Assembly (NCBI GenBank): GCA_036245805.1
Contig: BTRK01000005.1
Coordinates: forward strand, 19,506,984-19,570,983
Direction of reading: 5' to 3'
Source of the DNA: Pristionchus mayeri
Taxonomy: Eukaryota > Nematoda > Chromadorea > Rhabditida > Neodiplogasteridae
Length of the DNA stretch: 64,000 nucleotides
The notes below the pieces were generated by a model, which was not told the origin of the DNA, made no database searches, and worked only from the letters and a program-made list of their open reading frames with translations. Shown piece by piece: positions 1-12,693 of this stretch (the first letter of the stretch is position 1; every line of letters starts with the position of its first letter). The position numbers and the translations under genes were made by a program.

Positions 1-1167
1 GATTACATCAAGTACCGTATACCTCCTTCGATCCTTCCTTCTTTTCCTTCTTCGATCCTTCCTTCTTTTCCTTTTTCGATCCTTCCTTCTTGTCTTTTTT
101 GCTCTTCTTCGAGCCTTCCTTCTTATCCTTGTCTCCTCCGGGTCCAAATGTCTCTCCATTATCGAGATTCGCAAGAGTCTCAAATCGTTCCCTTGATCTA
201 CCGTATCGATCGATCTACCGTACCTGATACTGGGGATCGGCAGCGTCTGCCTTCTTCACTGCAGTGGGTGCCTTGAACACTGGCTTCGCAGCGGGTCCGA
301 ATGCATCAGCATTGTCCAGATTGGCCAGAGTCTGGAGTACGGTAGCATTGGGTACGGTATTCTAGTCTTCTCGCTACCTGGTATGCTGGGTCTGCTCCAG
401 CTGCCTTCTTGTCTTTACTAGGGGCCTCGAATTTCTTCTTTTTGTCGCCCTCTCCTTCCTGTAAATGTATACTGTAGGTAGTCGATATTTGATGCTACAG
501 TACCTTCTTATCGTCCCCTTCCTTCTTCTCATCCTCTTTCTTCTCATCTCCATCCTTCTTTTCATCCTCCTTCTTATCATCGCCGTCTTTCTTCTCTTCA
601 TCCTTAATTAATCTTTTGATTCTTCTTCTTCATCCTTCATTCTCTACCTTCTTTTCTTCATCCTTCTTCTCATCGTCTTTCTTTTCCTCGTCTTTCTTCT
701 CTTCATCTTTCTTCTCTTCCTTCTTTGATCCCTCCTCAAGATACTTCCATCATTCTCTTTCCGGGGTAGATCATATCTCCATTTCCATCTACCGTACCTT
801 CTTCTCCTCATCCTTCTTCTCTTCTTTCTTCTCTTCTTCCTTCTTCTCCTCATCCTTCTTAGGCTGTAATGACAGTAATTAGTCATGTGATGCAGTAACC
901 CAAGCCCACTACCGTAACCCTACAGTACCTCGGGTTCCTTCTTCTCCTCTTCCTTCTTCGGAGGAGGTGGGTCCGCAGCAGGAGGGGCCGCCGGTTTGGG
1001 GATTTCCTTGGGTGCGGGAGGGGCTGGAGGGACGGGAGGCTTGGGAGCTCCCTTCTTGCTCTCTACAGCCGCGCCTGAAGAGATATCAGTACTGTATCAA
1101 GATTACGGGTGAGAGTACGGTATTGATCTACTGTATACCCACCATTCTTTTTCTTTCCGAAGCACAT
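1..1167 (-). CDS. Lys/Glu-rich repeat protein, 3' end beyond the window
   Basis: I do not recognise this gene. The proposed start is at 1167 (MCFGKKKNG); splicing to the exon ending near 960 gives GGAAVESKKGAPKPP and a Pro/Ala stretch. At least four following exons (about 872-800, 735-650, 601-512, 461-385) encode runs of KKDEEKK, KKEDEKK and KKEGDDKK. Two later exons (about 335-240 and 180-27) each begin with the same motif, TLANLDN followed by three residues and FGP, and the last continues as EGSKKEKK repeats. A donor near 27 implies more exons to the left of the window. The protein looks highly charged and disordered, with no signal peptide. The in-phase exon series and the repeated TLANLDN motif argue for a real gene rather than a purine-tract artefact. 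It lies about 510 bp downstream of the TMEM234-like gene on the same strand. Confidence 0.6.
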
Positions 1168-1680
1168 ATCAGTCGAACGTGGTCGTTGAGTTGCGTCGCT
1201 TAGAACAATGGAACGAGTATGGTGTTCCTTCCTGGAAAAATACTGTAGTGAATGTATACGGTAGGAAATGATCAAGGTGGGGGATACCCTCCTCCCTCTC
1301 CCCTTGAGATGTGAAGGAATCCTGGATCCTTTGAGATCCCGAGAGGAAGGAGGATGATACTCTCCACCACTTCAACTTACCAAGAGAAGGTCTAGCAGAC
1401 CGCAGCTCAGAAGAGATGATAGAAGAAATAAATGGAAAATGGAGGAGGAGAACGAATGAAGGAGAGATATTGATTTGGTGAAGGAAATTTGCATCAATTG
1501 GTGGAGATGAGAGAGTGTGCTGTGCAAAGAGACAATGAAACACTGTTCATAAATAGGTTTATGGATAATTGCAAATGGAACTTTGTTGGAACTTTGTCTG
1601 TTCATCTCAAATTCTGATCATATATAAAAAACTTTATGATATTCAGTATTCACACGAAAGTGTAGACAATAGAAGATTGT
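1168..1680. other. Intergenic gap between two minus-strand genes
   Basis: I see no convincing exon here. Open frames on the minus strand are low-complexity Ser/Leu-rich readings. The stretch is presumably the 3' UTR of the upstream membrane protein gene plus the promoter or intercistronic spacer of the Lys/Glu-rich gene. Confidence 0.4.
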
Positions 1681-2235
1681 TCAATGAGATGAGTTATCGT
1701 CAATGAGCATGCATGTGATTCCTGCACCGATGAGAATGACTCCCAGCAGGGACTTCCTTGTGAGACGCTCCCCCAACATCGATCCGACTACAGTAGTCAC
1801 CACGAGTTGGAGGGAATTTACGAGAGGAACCACAACTGAGATGGGATAGGCAGCAGAGACAGCAACGAAGAGAATCTGAAGGAGGAGGATAGATGAAGGG
1901 AGGAGGGAGAGACTCACTGAAGCAGACTGGTTGATGGCCAGAGGGACGAAGACTCGCCAATTGAGAATGAGATTGAGAAGTTGGACGAGTGGTCGAAGGA
2001 AGGGATGGACGTCTAATGCTGCAAAGGTCGAAGATCAACATTCCGTCAACGTGCTTTTGCGAATAATGGAACCCGCAGATACTATCACTTCATATTGCGA
2101 CTCACAGAGTACAGAAGGGCATCTCTCGCTATCCTTCACTCCTCTACGGAGAAACGGATTCGTAGCACCCCAAGCGACAGCGACAACCAATGCAGGCCAA
2201 AGGGAAAGGATATTCGAACTAGCTGACTCAGACAT
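1681..2235 (-). CDS. TMEM234-like small multipass membrane protein
   Basis: The three-exon model begins with MSESASSNILSLWPALVV and the hallmark AWGATNPFLRRG near residue 20. Exon 2 (about 2016-1923) adds FLRPLVQLLNLILNW. Exon 3 starts ILFVAVSAAYPISVVVPL, continues with NSLQLVVTTVVGSMLGE, and ends LLGVILIGAGITCML before a short polar tail. This is the layout of the TMEM234 family (putative transmembrane family 234, related to the drug/metabolite transporter fold): a W-G-x-TNP motif in helix 1, a second helix containing Asn-Trp, then a helix with PLxNSL and a GE motif followed by a final helix. About 140 residues and four membrane segments match the family. Its function is poorly known; a role in kidney filtration has been reported for vertebrate TMEM234. 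The start is divergent from the HD-PTP gene. Confidence 0.82.
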
Positions 2236-2673
2236 GCTCTGAAATAGTAGAATTACGGGAATATCTGGACTTGATACACATTGTTGTTATAATGGGCAGA
2301 TCATCTAGAAAATTGAAACAAAATAAAAAATAACTGAAAAAAACAAAAATGGAAAATAAGGCAATTCGTGGTGCACATGGTCGAAGGATAGATTGTGGCT
2401 CTCACCCATTTTCCGGCTCTCTTCCATCCTCGCATTTTCACTTTCGTTCTGGATCGTTTTGCCGCATTGATTGTCTTTTCGCGCAACTCGGCGTGTTCTC
2501 CGCTTGCCATTATATATGGCTTAACGGCTTATAGAATATATGCCATTAATTGACTGTAATTAACTGATTTTCGAGTGCATGACTATCTTTCTTTGAAGGA
2601 AAGATGGAGGGGATGCCAAGATTCCCCATGTTTTCTCCTGAATTTAAGCAGGGCTGCAATTCTTTAGAGGAAA
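2236..2673. promoter_or_regulatory. Divergent promoter region TMEM234-like / HD-PTP
   Basis: This 438-bp interval separates the start codons of two divergent genes. It is AT-rich near 2300-2360 and holds no supported exon. It must contain both promoters, but I see no recognisable regulatory motif. Confidence 0.4.
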
Positions 2674-5600
2674 ATGGATTTCAAGAAAAGATTTTCAAAG
2701 TCAGTGAATCATCATCCAATCGACAGTCTATTTCGTAACCCAACCAATATAATCAATGAAGTAACCTTTCAGTACATCCGATCGCACTATGGACAAAACC
2801 CAGACGAATTCGTCGCTGATATGGAGGAGTTTAACAAGATCAGAACAGTGAGCCGTTGAGCTAAATTATCTGATTCATAAGATTACATTCAAGTACTGCC
2901 TTCTGCCTTTTCCTTCAGAAGATCTCATCCCTATTGTGAAGCGATATTATGCACAGGTACAAATATTTTTCCTGTCTTCCAGACATTCATCTTCGATTCC
3001 AGCTACTCCTTCTATCGAATCAGTTTCCTCTAGATGGAAAGCATCCGGATCTCACCTGTGAATGGCAGTGGTTAGTTAGAGGAGAATACAGTACCTCCAA
3101 TTCGATCGATTCGTAGGTCAGACCGTCTACACGATCCGAACAACGTGCTCATTCTCACGGACGCGCAATTTGAGTTGTGCAATCTTCTGTACAATCTGGC
3201 ATGTATCCATGCTCAGATAGGGGCAGAGCTGCCGAGGGACACGGACGAGGTTAGAGGAATATCTACGATCAGAGTAAGATGCATTGGTGTTAAAGGGAAT
3301 CAAGAAGGCGTTCACTCACTTTGGCTACGCAGCTTATCCTCTCCAAGTACTGAGAGACGAGATGAATGCTTCCAGGTTCGTATCTTACCATAGTTATTGT
3401 TTCCTATTTGGAATTGATAAATTTTTGAGGTTCCCCACTCTTGATTTCGACCGAGACACGATATCACTCTATCTCAACATCATAATGGTCAGTTTTCCAT
3501 CTTTGGGAAGGGAACTGATGTAGGTTACTTTAACTGCATAGAAATGTGTTATTTGACGTTAGAATCCATTTCCGTGTGATAGCGTGTGATTGCAGGGCCA
3601 AGCACAAGAGTGTATGGTGGAGAAAGCATTGGTGGAATCGAGGAAACCACTCGTCATAGCCAGACTCACCTCCCACCTATTTGTGAGCAGCTCTTACTCT
3701 CACTCATTTTCTGGCTACAGCTTATTTAAAGTTCATCATCCGAAAAATAGTGGTACATTAATATTTCAGGACATCTACAGCAAGTGTGCAGAGCATCTGG
3801 TTCATGGCCCGCTTGGAGATGTGATGAATGGAAGCAAGTACAAGGTGAGATCCATCCACGAGTTAAGTACGAGGAACGGGTAGATGTAGATGGGATTCTA
3901 CCGTACTCAGTAATTCATTTTCCTCTCAGGAGTGGGTTCGTATGTGCACGATCAAATCGAGTGTGTACGGGGCGATATCGATGCTGTACCAGGGAATGGA
4001 AGCAGAGGAGAACAAGAGATATGGAGAGAGGTCGGTCTCCTTCCCCTTCTTTCTCCCTCCGAGGATGTCTCTTCAGAGTTGCCTTCTACAACTCAGCTCA
4101 CCAGCACATCACAACAGCTCGCAATCTGTGTGCGAAGGAGACGAGGAGGGCGTATCTGGAGACTGTCGCATTCGTAGATGACGTCATCACATTCAAGTCA
4201 GTTAGAAGGAGTCTTCATCAGAACTACCGTCTCTATCGATTGGCAGATAAATGCAGAAGAAGTGGAAACGAAACATTTACAGGAGTGAAAATGCGAGGAA
4301 GGAGAACGATTTCATTTACCATGCAAAGATTCCCAAGCCGGAAGAGATTTCGATGGCTGAGGTACGGTATCGAATCAATCGATATTTTCTGTATTGAATT
4401 ATGACCAAAAAGTGTTGCAGCCGCTCGCGATGGCGTGTGCCTACAGTTTCAACGCGCTTGACCCGAGTGTGGCAGGTACGGTATTTATTGAATCCTGTAA
4501 TCTCCCTTTCCTTGCAGGTGCCCCTCTGTTCAATGGCCTCGTCCCTCCCTCGGTAGTCAAGGCGTGTTCGGAGTATGACGAGAAGAAAGCAGAAGTGAAG
4601 AGAAGTGTACTCGAGAAGGTCGAAGCATACGATGTCGAGTTGATGTGAGTACGGTAGGAAGACGGAAGAGTACGGTAGGAAGACGGAAGAGTACGGTAGG
4701 AAGAGGGAAGAGTACGGTAGGAAGGGGAAACCATTCTCTATGCATAATTCTGCTCTTTAGGCAATTCATCGATCGAATCGATCTGACTCGAATGATCAAG
4801 ATGATCAAGAATCCTTACGGAACGAGGCCTGACAAGGAGGTGAGGGGTGATTGTTAGTTTAGATTAATGAATGAAAAAAGAAAATGTAACAATGCTATCA
4901 ATATTATGAAAATTTTCGGGGTGAATTCACATTCTTTTTTTAAAATTTATATTTATCAGCAATTGAATAGATATTGTTGTAGTCCCCCTCGTTTCTCCTT
5001 CCTGAGGATCTCCTGGCAGCGAACTCGTACTTCTCAGTCCAGAACAGAGATGCCGTCCCAGAAGTACTCGAACAGTTGAGAGGTGAGCAGGAAGAATCAG
5101 GGGACACGCTAGTCTCTCCTTCTTGATACGGTATATAATGACTGTTGAAGAAACCGATTATAGTTAGTGTTTCTACGTGTAGGCGACTCACTGTTCTGGT
5201 GCACTCCCAATGAGAAAATGAAAAGCAAGGGAGGATAATGGAGTGATTGCAGTGATCGGAGAGAAGGCTCGCGAGACTGATGCCCTGCTAACTGCTCTCA
5301 TCATCAGACTGGATGCCATCCCCCTGGCTGATCTGGTGAGAGAGGATTACGGTAGAGGGGAGGTGAGGAGTACTGTTGTGACACCAATCTCGCACTTGCA
5401 GCCGAATGAAGAGAGTGCAGAGGGAGTGAAGGCGATCAAGGACGAATGCGCCAAACTGCTAGAAGCAAGCTCGAAGGCAAAGTGAGTACAGTAGATGGAG
5501 GGAAGGGGAGACGGAATAGAAGGGCTATCTATCATAGATAATATCAGGTTGTTGTATAAGTCTTTATCGTTTTTGAACACTAAGTTTCAAGCCATCGATT

Positions 5601-8600
5601 TCGCTTCGACCAAACGACTGTGCTTTGATTTAGTAATATAGTTTAGGAGTATACTTGCTTATTATTACCATGATGCTGAACTTATTCGTGCAAGCGTTCA
5701 AAGCTGTAAATAGTAACTTTAGCATAGCAAATTTCTGATAATTAATGTGAAATTCCTTCGAGATGGAACAACTTTATTGGGAATGGCCACAACAAAATCC
5801 CAAAACTCGTGATTAGGAGTGTACTGATTGCTCTTTAAAAACCTATGTTGAACATGGCTCTAGCTTCATCCAACCTAGAGAAAACTGATTTCGAATTGGG
5901 CCGCTTACTCTGACTCATGCTCAATTAAAATAGTTTCCCTCACTATAGAGCAAAAGCATTCCATGTCGATTCACGTGCGCTTGAACAATCATTCATGGAA
6001 TAGTACAATAACAATACAAAATTGGGATATTGATCTTTTCCTGAAATAGCAAATTGAAAAATCAAAAATTGAAAGTTATCAGATTTTTACCAAACATTCC
6101 AGTTTTAGGTTGATATTATTTATAACCTTTATGGCAAATCTGATTTATTTCATAATACTTTTCATATAGTGGTAGATAGGCGAAAGGTTACTCGTTCAGA
6201 TAACCACCTTACATCCAGCACTCACTTGATGGTTGAGATAGAAAAATGAAGAATGTGTCGATTTTGATGCCATGATTTCCACCATACATTTCGGAATTTG
6301 AAATCAGATCGAAGGAATAATGCCACATCTTTAAACCATAACAGCCAATTGATCAATATGACTGTTAATTATTCTTGAGAGAGTTAGACATCACAACCTA
6401 AAATAACCAGAATTCGATAAAATAAACATTTTTGCGTCGAAAGATAGTGGATAGATACGGAATGAAGTTCTATTCTCTGCAATGCTTTGCAAACTTCGTA
6501 ATTATACTAAAGTATCATGTATTCACTGATATTTTATATAAAGTTTGAAAATATCATCGCTCTCCATTGAGATATGACTCCACAAAATGTCAACCCCACG
6601 ACTCCAGTTGACAGGCTTTGACTTCGTGCTGTTCCCATCAGAATCATTTGATAGCTTTGAACTAACGTGCGCTAGGAAGCTCATGAATGTACTATTAACA
6701 TAGTAAAAATTAGATGTCGCTCATTGAAATAAGAACTCTTACAGAGGCCATGATTACTGAGTGTAAAAAACGATCAAGACTTATGCAACAACCTAATATA
6801 TGCAGAAATCTTATTGGTTTTATTATGGAAATACCATGCAGAAAGCATAATTTGTTTTTTTTTACTATTGTGAGTGATAGAGTAACGAAAGATGGATTTA
6901 CTTCGAGGAGGGAGGATGGCTGCTTGCAGGGGGTCGAACATGAATCTCCGCCTGGCACTCGACGACAAGATGGAAGCCATCCAGACACTCGGAATGAGTC
7001 TCGATGAACTGGCGAAGACTCTCGCTCCCCAGGAACACAAGGACTACGGTAGGGAAGGAATATTGATTGGATGGATCAGGGAAGATCACCTTCCTAGATG
7101 AGGAGAGATGGAAATACGGGAAATAGGAAGGTATGAATTAATATAACGAATTGTTAGCCTCGTCATCGGAGGGAGGTCGGATGTTGCAATTGGGAGAGAA
7201 AGTGGAGGAGATGAAGAGACAGAGGAAGAGTCTCATCGATAAGATGCACGAGGAATTCCAGTTAATCAATTTCACACTCAACAATAGGAATGCAAACTTG
7301 TTGAGAAAAGACAACATCAACGGGAAGTTGCTGATCGAGAGAGACACGAACCACACTGAGTTGTTCGAGAAGGAACTGAAGAAACACGACAACGTCAGTT
7401 TCCTCTTTCGATATTGACAATGAGAGTGAAATTGAAAATGCCTGATCACCTATCTCTCGCATCTATCAATGAGAATAGCGGCTGTTTCAACCCTCACTCT
7501 ATGCTCTCCCTCCCGTGTGCAGCGATGTCCGAGTGGTTAAGGAGATTGACTAGAAATCAATTGGGCTCTGCCCGCGTAGGTTCGAATCCTGCTCGCTGCG
7601 AATTCTTTTGCCCTATTTTGGCAAGCTTTTATTTCAGCTGCTGAATCTCCTCGAGCAGAATCTGGCTGCGCAGCATAGGATTCTGCACGCCCTGCTGGAG
7701 GCAAACGCCGATTTCGCCGAGAATGGAAGGGAACTGAGGGAGCAGGCAGAGAAGTGAGGGGACACTCTTAGAGGAGGAGCACATCATCTGGTTGCAGGAG
7801 AAATATGAAGATACTCGACCTCATTGCATCGTCCGACGAGTACTTCCGAGTCATCGCTGAGGTTTGCCCCCTCCTCAATTCACACCCGATATTTGAATTT
7901 CACGCCTTTTATGTTTGAAAATATTTCCCGATGAATAACAATAACTTCTCACAAACATAATTTCTCCTTTAGGTTGCCTCTTAATATTCTAAGAATCTTT
8001 TTTTGTATTGTATATTGCTTGGTTGATAGAGTGTATTCAGCTGGAGCAGGCTGATCTCTTCTACGGGAAACTGGAAGAGAGAGCGAAGAAGATCAGTCAG
8101 GCAGTGGACACCATTGAGAACACTTGTCAGTCCACCAATCCATCTCCTCATATTACAGCAGCCCATCGAAATTGTATGTTTACAGTTTGTGACTACTTGA
8201 AGAAGCGCAAGGAGGCGAAGGCGTCCATCGAACGGAAGGTGAGCAAGAGAAAGAGATACTCTTTTCTCAGTTTAGCCAGACATCCTACTGGAGTTTCAAG
8301 TTCTTCTTCCTTTCCTGAAAATATCTATTGATCGAGTGATTCTCTGCAGAAGGCGGACGAGCGTGCAGCGATGGATGCGAAGGCTGCCCTCGAGGACTTC
8401 TCCATCCCTCCCTTCCCCACTCTCGCCTCCCCTATCGTACCCCCTGGAGGAGGAGCACCGAGGAGACCAGGTATATTGTACCATCTCCCATCTACTCACT
8501 AACTGATTGTATCTGCAGAAGGAGCACCTCGTCGTCGACTGGGTGACTACATGTCCTACTACAGGGATAAGATGGCGGGTGGGGGTGGAGGTGTTCCCTC

Positions 8601-11035
8601 TCCATCCACTGGTGGTCTCCCCTTCTCTCCTCCCTCCAATGCCCTCCCCCATCCTCCCTATCTCCACTCTCATCATCCAGTCCAGCCCGGTCCTCCTCTC
8701 TCCGCCCTCTCTATCCCTCAACTCCCTCCATCCCTCCCTTCTGCACTGTATGGGGAGGGTAGTGGAGCTCCCTCTCCCACTCCCTCCACAGTCTCCAACT
8801 TCTCGTATGCCCCTCCTCCTCCCTCTGCTGCAGCTCCCGTCCTTCCACAGACTCCGCCCACTCTGCAGCATCGTCCGCAGCAGCCGTATCCCATGCAACA
8901 GCAGGGCTTCCCTCGGTTTGGACCCGGCCCCGCCTATGGATACGGTGGGCAGCAGCAGCCGATGCAACAAGGATACGAGGCCCCTCCTCCCGCTGCACCT
9001 CCTGGTGCGATGCGAAGCCACGCCCCCTTCGTGCCTCCCACGAGTGAACATCAGCAAGGATTCCCTCCTGTGAATGGAACGAACTCCACCCACTACATCC
9101 CTCCCTCTCAGCCTCCTCAGCAGATGTCCGTCCCCTCTCCCTCTCCCTACGCCCCGCCCCCTGTCAGTCAGCAGAGGGCGCCGATGCCCCCATCCACTAC
9201 CGTATCCCAGCCCTCGCCTCCCGCTCCTCTGTCTACAGTACCCCCTCCTCCTTCTCACTCGTACACGCCCCTCCCTCCTCCTTCCTCTTCGTACGGGCAG
9301 TTCCCTGCCATGGCAGCAGCAGTGGCAGCCAGTCCCTTCGCTGCCCCGACCCTCCCTCAGTCTACTTCTCCCTGGCTGCAGGGCGGAGCTGCTGCACGAC
9401 CATACGGAGGAGGACTGCAGCCACAGCAGGGACAGGTGAGAAGGCGGAGGGGGGGAGATTGTAGTGAGTGCATTACAGGCCCCGCCCCCTCCGATGCATC
9501 AGTCGCAGGCGAGTGGACAGCCAACGATGAGCAAGGTGGGGAGAGGAAAGGGGAAGAGGATCGAAGAGTTGTTATAAAAGGGAGAGAGTCAAAAGAACTT
9601 CAACAAACAACTCGACGGACACGAATGTGATTAGGAAGATAAAGCTATTTATTTTTACGGAAAGGAAGGGAAGGGGAAGAAAGAATGCCTGATGTGTATT
9701 TATATTATATCCCTTCCTTCTCAGCCCCCACAGCCAGTGGCTGCAACGACGACGAAGCTGCCCTCGCTGGCTGATCTTGGGGCGCAGCTGAAGGCTGCTT
9801 CCATGCAGCCCATGCAGCAGCAGCAGCCAGGAGGAGCTGCTCCCTCCCCGTGGCACAGAGGAGTGAGTGGAACAATGGGATACGGAGCACCTCCTGCGCT
9901 GGTGAGATAGCCATCCTATTAGGACCATTTTAAAAAAATCAATTTGTACCATTTCCTTTTTGCAACTTACGATTCCAGAAATGGAATGCTAGATGTGTTG
10001 CAGGCCTCTCCGTGGATGCAACCGCAGCAGTTCTCTACCACTGCTGCACCCCCGCCCACTTCCCAATTCGCCCCGCCCACTTCCCAATACGCCCCGCCCC
10101 CGACTGTGCAGCAACCACAGCAGACAAAAGCAGCTCCATCCGTGCAGCCGATGCAGCAACCAGTGACGCAGCCAAGGAACGAGACTATCGTGAGTGTGCA
10201 GTAGAGAAGAGAGAGAGAATGAGTGTAAGGTCTGCTCTATCAGGATCTGCTCACGGATCTGTTCTCCTCTGCCCCCGTGGGACCCGCTGCCCTCCAACCA
10301 ACGGGAGTCACCAAGGAGAACCAGGGTACGGTACTCTCTTGGTAATAAATAGGAATGAGCTTCGGGATCACGAAGATGTTGAGATTGTAGTGGTAGCAAC
10401 AGTGCATCCAATCATTTAGTTCACACAACGCACGCTCCCTCATCCGGTTCGCCTGCACCTCCTCCGACTACCGTATCCGTGGCTACGATCTACTCTGAGC
10501 CGGATACGGTACCCGCTGTGGCTGCAGCTGCGTCATCCTCAACGACGGTAGTGCGACCGGCTGCAGCAGTGATGCCCATGCAGCAGATGAGTGTGCAACA
10601 GGGAGGAGGAGGAGAAGGAAGAGAGGAACAGGTGGGAGAGAAGAGATTCAGTTGAATGAATGGGAGGGGTTATGAATGCCATGACATGGAATATGAATTG
10701 AGATGCTGTCGATCTCTGGCGCGACTTCCGTTGAGTACGCACCCATTGGAGTTAATGGAAGTGGTGAGGGAAAGATGAGACAGGTGAGAACAACTGGGAA
10801 TGATGGAGTTGATGGGAAGAGGGCAGTGGTATTGAATGATATCAGGGGGATGGCTCGTCGCTCTCTTCTCTCCTCAATGCATCCACTTTCTCCATCGGAG
10901 AAGGAGACTCGCAGAGATTGGCTAAGAAGCAGTTGCATGCATCCATCAGAGGACAGGGAGCTCCGCCCACGCTCGATCCCAATGATCCCCTCAATCAATT
11001 GGACCCATTCTGGACGACCAAGTGAGAGAAGGGTT
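2674..11035 (+). CDS. ego-2: HD-PTP (PTPN23/EGO-2-like) Bro1 protein without a phosphatase domain
   Basis: This is an ESCRT-associated Bro1 protein acting in endosomal sorting. Bro1 exons run from 2674 to about 4840. Landmarks are HYGQNPDEF, NLLYNLACIHAQIG, KAFTHFGYAAYPLQVLRDEM, GQAQECMVEKAL, ENDFIYHAKIPKPEEIS and GLVPPSVVKACSEYDEKKAE, all in HD-PTP order. A coiled-coil V-domain follows (about 4990-8360; for example QLGEKVEEMKRQRKSLIDKM and FYGKLEERAKKISQAVDTI). A long Pro/Gln-rich region spans about 8390-10620 with PMQQ repeats. The last exon ends DPNDPLNQLDPFWTTK, matching the conserved C-terminal tail of human PTPN23 (DDPLSLLDPLWT). No HCxxGxGRTG phosphatase signature or other PTP motif is visible between the Pro-rich region and the tail. 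Some exon joints near 2919-3000 and 5100-5260 are uncertain. A tRNA-Ser gene sits inside an intron at 7519-7600. Confidence 0.88.
4648..4728. repeat. 21-bp tandem repeat in an HD-PTP intron
   Basis: About four tandem copies of a 21-bp unit, each containing TACGGTAGGAAGA, lie in the intron after the exon ending YDVELM. Copies three and four diverge (AGAGGGAAG, AGGGG). The unit embeds the TACGGTA word that is dispersed across the window. Confidence 0.85.
5640..6890. other. Long AT-rich intron of HD-PTP
   Basis: This 1.2-kb AT-rich stretch lies between V-domain exons and contains no recognisable exon, RNA gene or repeat. It is the longest intron of the gene and clearly more AT-rich than its neighbours. 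Confidence 0.5.
7519..7600 (+). tRNA. tRNA-Ser(AGA)
   Basis: This 82-nt gene folds as a type II tRNA. The acceptor GCAGCGA pairs with TCGCTGC, with G as discriminator. It has a D-arm (GAGTGGTTAAGGAG), anticodon AGA at 7552-7554, an extended variable arm, and the T-arm GTAGGTTCGAATCCTGC with a B-box. It is nested in sense orientation in an HD-PTP intron. No intron interrupts the tRNA. Confidence 0.96.
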
Positions 11036-12693
11036 CGCTACCCACTCGTGTTCATTCCCATGTTTTTCCTTGTCAATTTCCCCCCTGTGTAAGAAGAATA
11101 TGGTCGATGCTAAATAATATATTGGATGTATTTATTGTATGTATGAAATCGATGTGACATAGTATACTTGCATATTCCTCCCCTCACAATGTGTGATCAC
11201 TTTCCAATGGTGTTACTGTAGAAATCTCTGATTCACTTCTTGTAGCTGAAACGATTCCATTTCTAATTCTGCACTCGACGAGTTCTATACTAATGTTGCC
11301 TCTAATCCCACTACATGTTCACATCGAATCAATCGATAAAGAGCTAACAAATCCCGAGTACTGTAACAAGAAATGAATCGTGCTATGATCGTTCTCGAAA
11401 TACTTCTCGCCCTATCGGCCCTATCTCAACAACCATAATTCATCTATAAGTACACTTGATGCCATGGAAAGAAGTGCCCAGAATGGAGTGTGGCAATGAT
11501 CGGAGATCAAAGGATGATGGGGCAGTCCAGGAGAGAATCACGTGATAGGAGGAGAGGAGTGCAGAGAGAAGAGAGAAAGGGTGAAGTCGCGAATGAGAGA
11601 GAGAGAGAGGTATCCCCACGTTTTAATCTCCCTGCATCTCGAACTTTCACACACCAATCACTTTTGCTTTTCACTGTTAGTCGGAGAGCTAAATATAGCT
11701 AGTTTTCGGCTGTGTATTTGCTTCATTTTGCGTTGAATATGTGGCATATTGCTGCTGACCACCCTCTGATCGACTCTCTCTCTCTATCTCTCAACCACAA
11801 CTCCCCATTGTGTCACTGCTGTAATCCGCCCATTTCCATGATTTCTCACTTCATGTCGGTATTCATTGCATCAGAAATCCGTTCCGTGTGTCGTTCACTG
11901 AGTGTGAATCATTCTCCTTCCCTTCTGTTCCTTTAGCAAGGAAAACTGCTGGTAGGGAGTGGAGAGAGAGAAGAGAGGGATTTGTTTGCACGGTGCCATG
12001 GGCGATGGACAGTAGTGCAGGGAACAAACTCCCCTTCTTTCTCTTCTTCTTTTCCTGCCTTTTCGTCTCTTCCTTTCTGTTCGAATCTGACAGATACACG
12101 GTGTCTCCTTCATAAATCCACCTAATTCGCAGTACTCAGAATGCTCCTTTTGTCCTCTCTTAACCCCTCCTTCTTGTTCTTATCAGACTCCATATCGTTC
12201 TATCACTTATCCACAGTGCCATTCTCCTCACCTCGAAAAGTGTGCACGCTTCCCTTTCTATGTCAATGTATCCGGGTTACGGTAGTCGTGATGATTTATC
12301 TTTTGTTTCTGAGATGAATGGGTTACTCTTTCTATGCCATCTTTCTTTTGCTCACTTCAAGTTTGTCTTTTTCTACGCCTTCCTCTCTACTCTTACCCCT
12401 CCTTTTTCACTCCTTTTCTCGTCGATCCTCCTCACTCCATCGCGCCAAGATGCTTATCGTGCTTTTCTTCTACTCCTTACTCTACTCAATGGCAGTTCTC
12501 CTTCTTGTGCCATTTCCATTGCGTGTTCTTCATCTGATCCCTCTCTTCTTCCCTTCACTCGATTGATCTCTGCAGGGTATCCGCCAGAGAGAGGTCCGTT
12601 CTCTCTTCAAGGCGTGCAAGGTGAGGGAACACCCGCATACTGTACCTCCTCCATCTGACCTATCGATTGATCTACCGTACTCCTTCTCTTCAG
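11036..12693. other. Intergenic region HD-PTP / SLC7 transporter
   Basis: About 1.65 kb without a gene I can support. The first part (11090-11470) is AT-rich and probably 3' UTR. From about 12120 to 12650 the plus strand is very pyrimidine-rich, giving long Leu/Ser-rich open frames that look compositional. A donor-like site at about 12618 (GCAAGGTGAGG) just before the transporter start could mark an untranslated first exon. Confidence 0.45.

Noticed and set aside
374..886. Open frames rich in Ser/Phe or Arg/Met/Lys at the left end
   Set aside because: They are other-frame readings of the GAAGAAGGA-rich exons of the Lys/Glu-rich minus-strand gene.
8296..9258. 320-codon minus-strand and 121- to 188-codon plus-strand frames over the HD-PTP Pro-rich exon
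   Set aside because: Shadows of a long Pro/Gln/Ser-rich exon. Only the frame giving DYMSYYRDKMAG and the PPP/QPMQQ sequence continues the HD-PTP gene.
12318..12658. Leu/Ser/Phe-rich open frames suggesting a membrane protein
   Set aside because: Three overlapping frames are open at once in a CT-rich tract, which points to composition. No acceptor or donor series links them.
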